From NCBI GenBank assembly GCA_005881995.1, contig VBHV01000449.1, positions 1 through 6,443 of the forward strand: 6,443 nt of DNA, read 5' to 3'. The position numbers and the translations under genes are program-made. The stretch's first letter is position 1. Each line of letters begins with the position of its first letter. This stretch comes from Chloroflexota bacterium. GTDB taxonomy: Bacteria; Chloroflexota; Ktedonobacteria; Ktedonobacterales; Ktedonobacteraceae. Positions 5,839-6,443 of the stretch are shown here, piece after piece. Under the pieces are notes generated by a model. The model was not told where the DNA came from, searched no databases, and worked only from the letters and a program-made list of their open reading frames with translations.

Positions 5839-6404
5839 AGTCGCACCTCCTTCGTCTCGCCTGGTTCCCAGCGCAGCGCTCCGCCCGCCGGAATATCGAG
5901 GTGATGCCCCTTTGCCAGTTCGCGGTCAAACTCCATGCGCGCGTTGATCTCCCAAAACGGCATATGCGACGTGATCTGCACCAGGTGATCGGAGGTATTG
6001 GTTACAGTAAGCGTGATGGTGGACTTGCCAGCGTTGATGGTGATAGAGTCTGGCGAAGACGCGGGAATAATGCGCGCTGGCTCAGTGGACACCGCGCTCG
6101 TTCGCCGTATAGGGTTCTGTAAGACGACCAGTTTGGTGCCGTCATCGAAAAGCGCTTCGACGTAGAGGGCCTTTGCCAGTTCCGCAACGCCCTCCATTAC
6201 CTCGTCCTCGCTGAGCAATTGCATGCCGTGTGCGACCACTTCGTCGAAGGTGCGCCCGGCGCGAGCTTCCTCCATCACTTCATCAGTGATGAGCGCGACC
6301 GCTTCGGGGTAGTTGAGTTTGATACCCCTGGCTATGCGTCTGCGGGCGAGTTCGGCCAGGGTGAAGATAGTGAGGCGGTCCTGTTCTTTTGGAGTCAGTT
6401 TCAT
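5823..6404 (-). CDS. ureAB: Urease gamma-beta fusion subunit, short beta C-terminus
   Basis: A 193-residue structural subunit that packs around urease alpha. Residues 1-99 are a complete gamma domain: [29 protein letters not shown], VMEGV and a final LVVLQNPI, where the usual HNPI is QNPI. Residues about 111-193 are the beta domain: [14 protein letters not shown], then SHMPFWEIN in place of the usual SHYHFFEVN, then [31 protein letters not shown]. The protein stops at CPLK, about 20-27 residues before the end of ordinary beta subunits, so the usual GxRxVxGF tail is missing. The downstream ureC overlaps this end, so no lost tail is hidden there. The ATG at 6404 has AGGAG six bases upstream. 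Gamma-beta fusions are known, for example in Helicobacter. The promoter is outside the window or in its last few bases. Confidence 0.92.
   Translation of the reverse strand: [193 protein letters not shown]
5846..5852 (-). promoter_or_regulatory. Ribosome binding site deciding the ureC TTG start
   Basis: AAGGAGG lies seven bases before TTG at 5838 but 19 bases before the ATG at 5826. The spacing favours the TTG start. The ATG overlaps the upstream stop as ATGA, which would otherwise suggest simple coupling. Confidence 0.65.
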
Positions 6405-6421
6405 AAATATCTCCTGGTCTG

Positions 6422-6434
6422 AAGACGGTGTCTT
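6422..6434. repeat. Short inverted repeat upstream of ureAB
   Basis: AAGAC (6422..6426) and GTCTT (6430..6434) are separated by three bases and lie just upstream of the ureAB Shine-Dalgarno sequence. It could be a small leader hairpin or an operator half. The stem is only five bases, so significance is low. Confidence 0.25.
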
Positions 6435-6443
6435 GCTTTATTA

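Overview
The window carries five protein-coding loci, all on the minus strand, and no RNA gene, CRISPR array or insertion sequence that I can see. The HTH-GAF regulator at the left edge and the secreted propeller-like protein resemble proteins I associate with Ktedonobacteria (Chloroflexota). Taxonomy is therefore a medium-confidence inference from protein style; no rRNA or marker gene is present.

In the minus-strand direction of transcription (right to left), the window opens with a two-gene urease block. A gamma-beta fusion (5823..6404) overlaps a urease alpha subunit (4147..5838, TTG start). All metal-binding and most catalytic positions of alpha are kept. However, the mobile-flap cysteine is valine, a normally strongly conserved Gly/Thr/Pro-rich segment beside the active site is replaced and four residues shorter, and the beta part lacks its usual C-terminal tail. 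No accessory gene (ureD/E/F/G) follows; the upstream side lies outside the window. This divergent urease is the most interesting item here.

A 404-base gap (3743..4146) follows, with short repeats and a promoter-like TTGACA element. It leads into a secreted, probably beta-propeller protein (2008..3742) that is broken by a +1 frameshift near 2666..2690 and an in-frame TAA at 2551..2553. A strong minus-strand terminator hairpin (1913..1942) closes this unit.

Next is a compact pair: a DUF1697 protein (1219..1761) and a DUF2255 protein (812..1189), 29 bases apart, each with its own Shine-Dalgarno sequence, probably one transcript. Finally, a gene running off the left edge (1..641) encodes an N-terminal helix-turn-helix followed by a GAF-like region. 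It has its own promoter and an inverted repeat that could be an operator.

The loci look like four independent transcription units rather than one system. Apart from the urease subunits and the DUF pair, nothing in the sequence ties their functions together.
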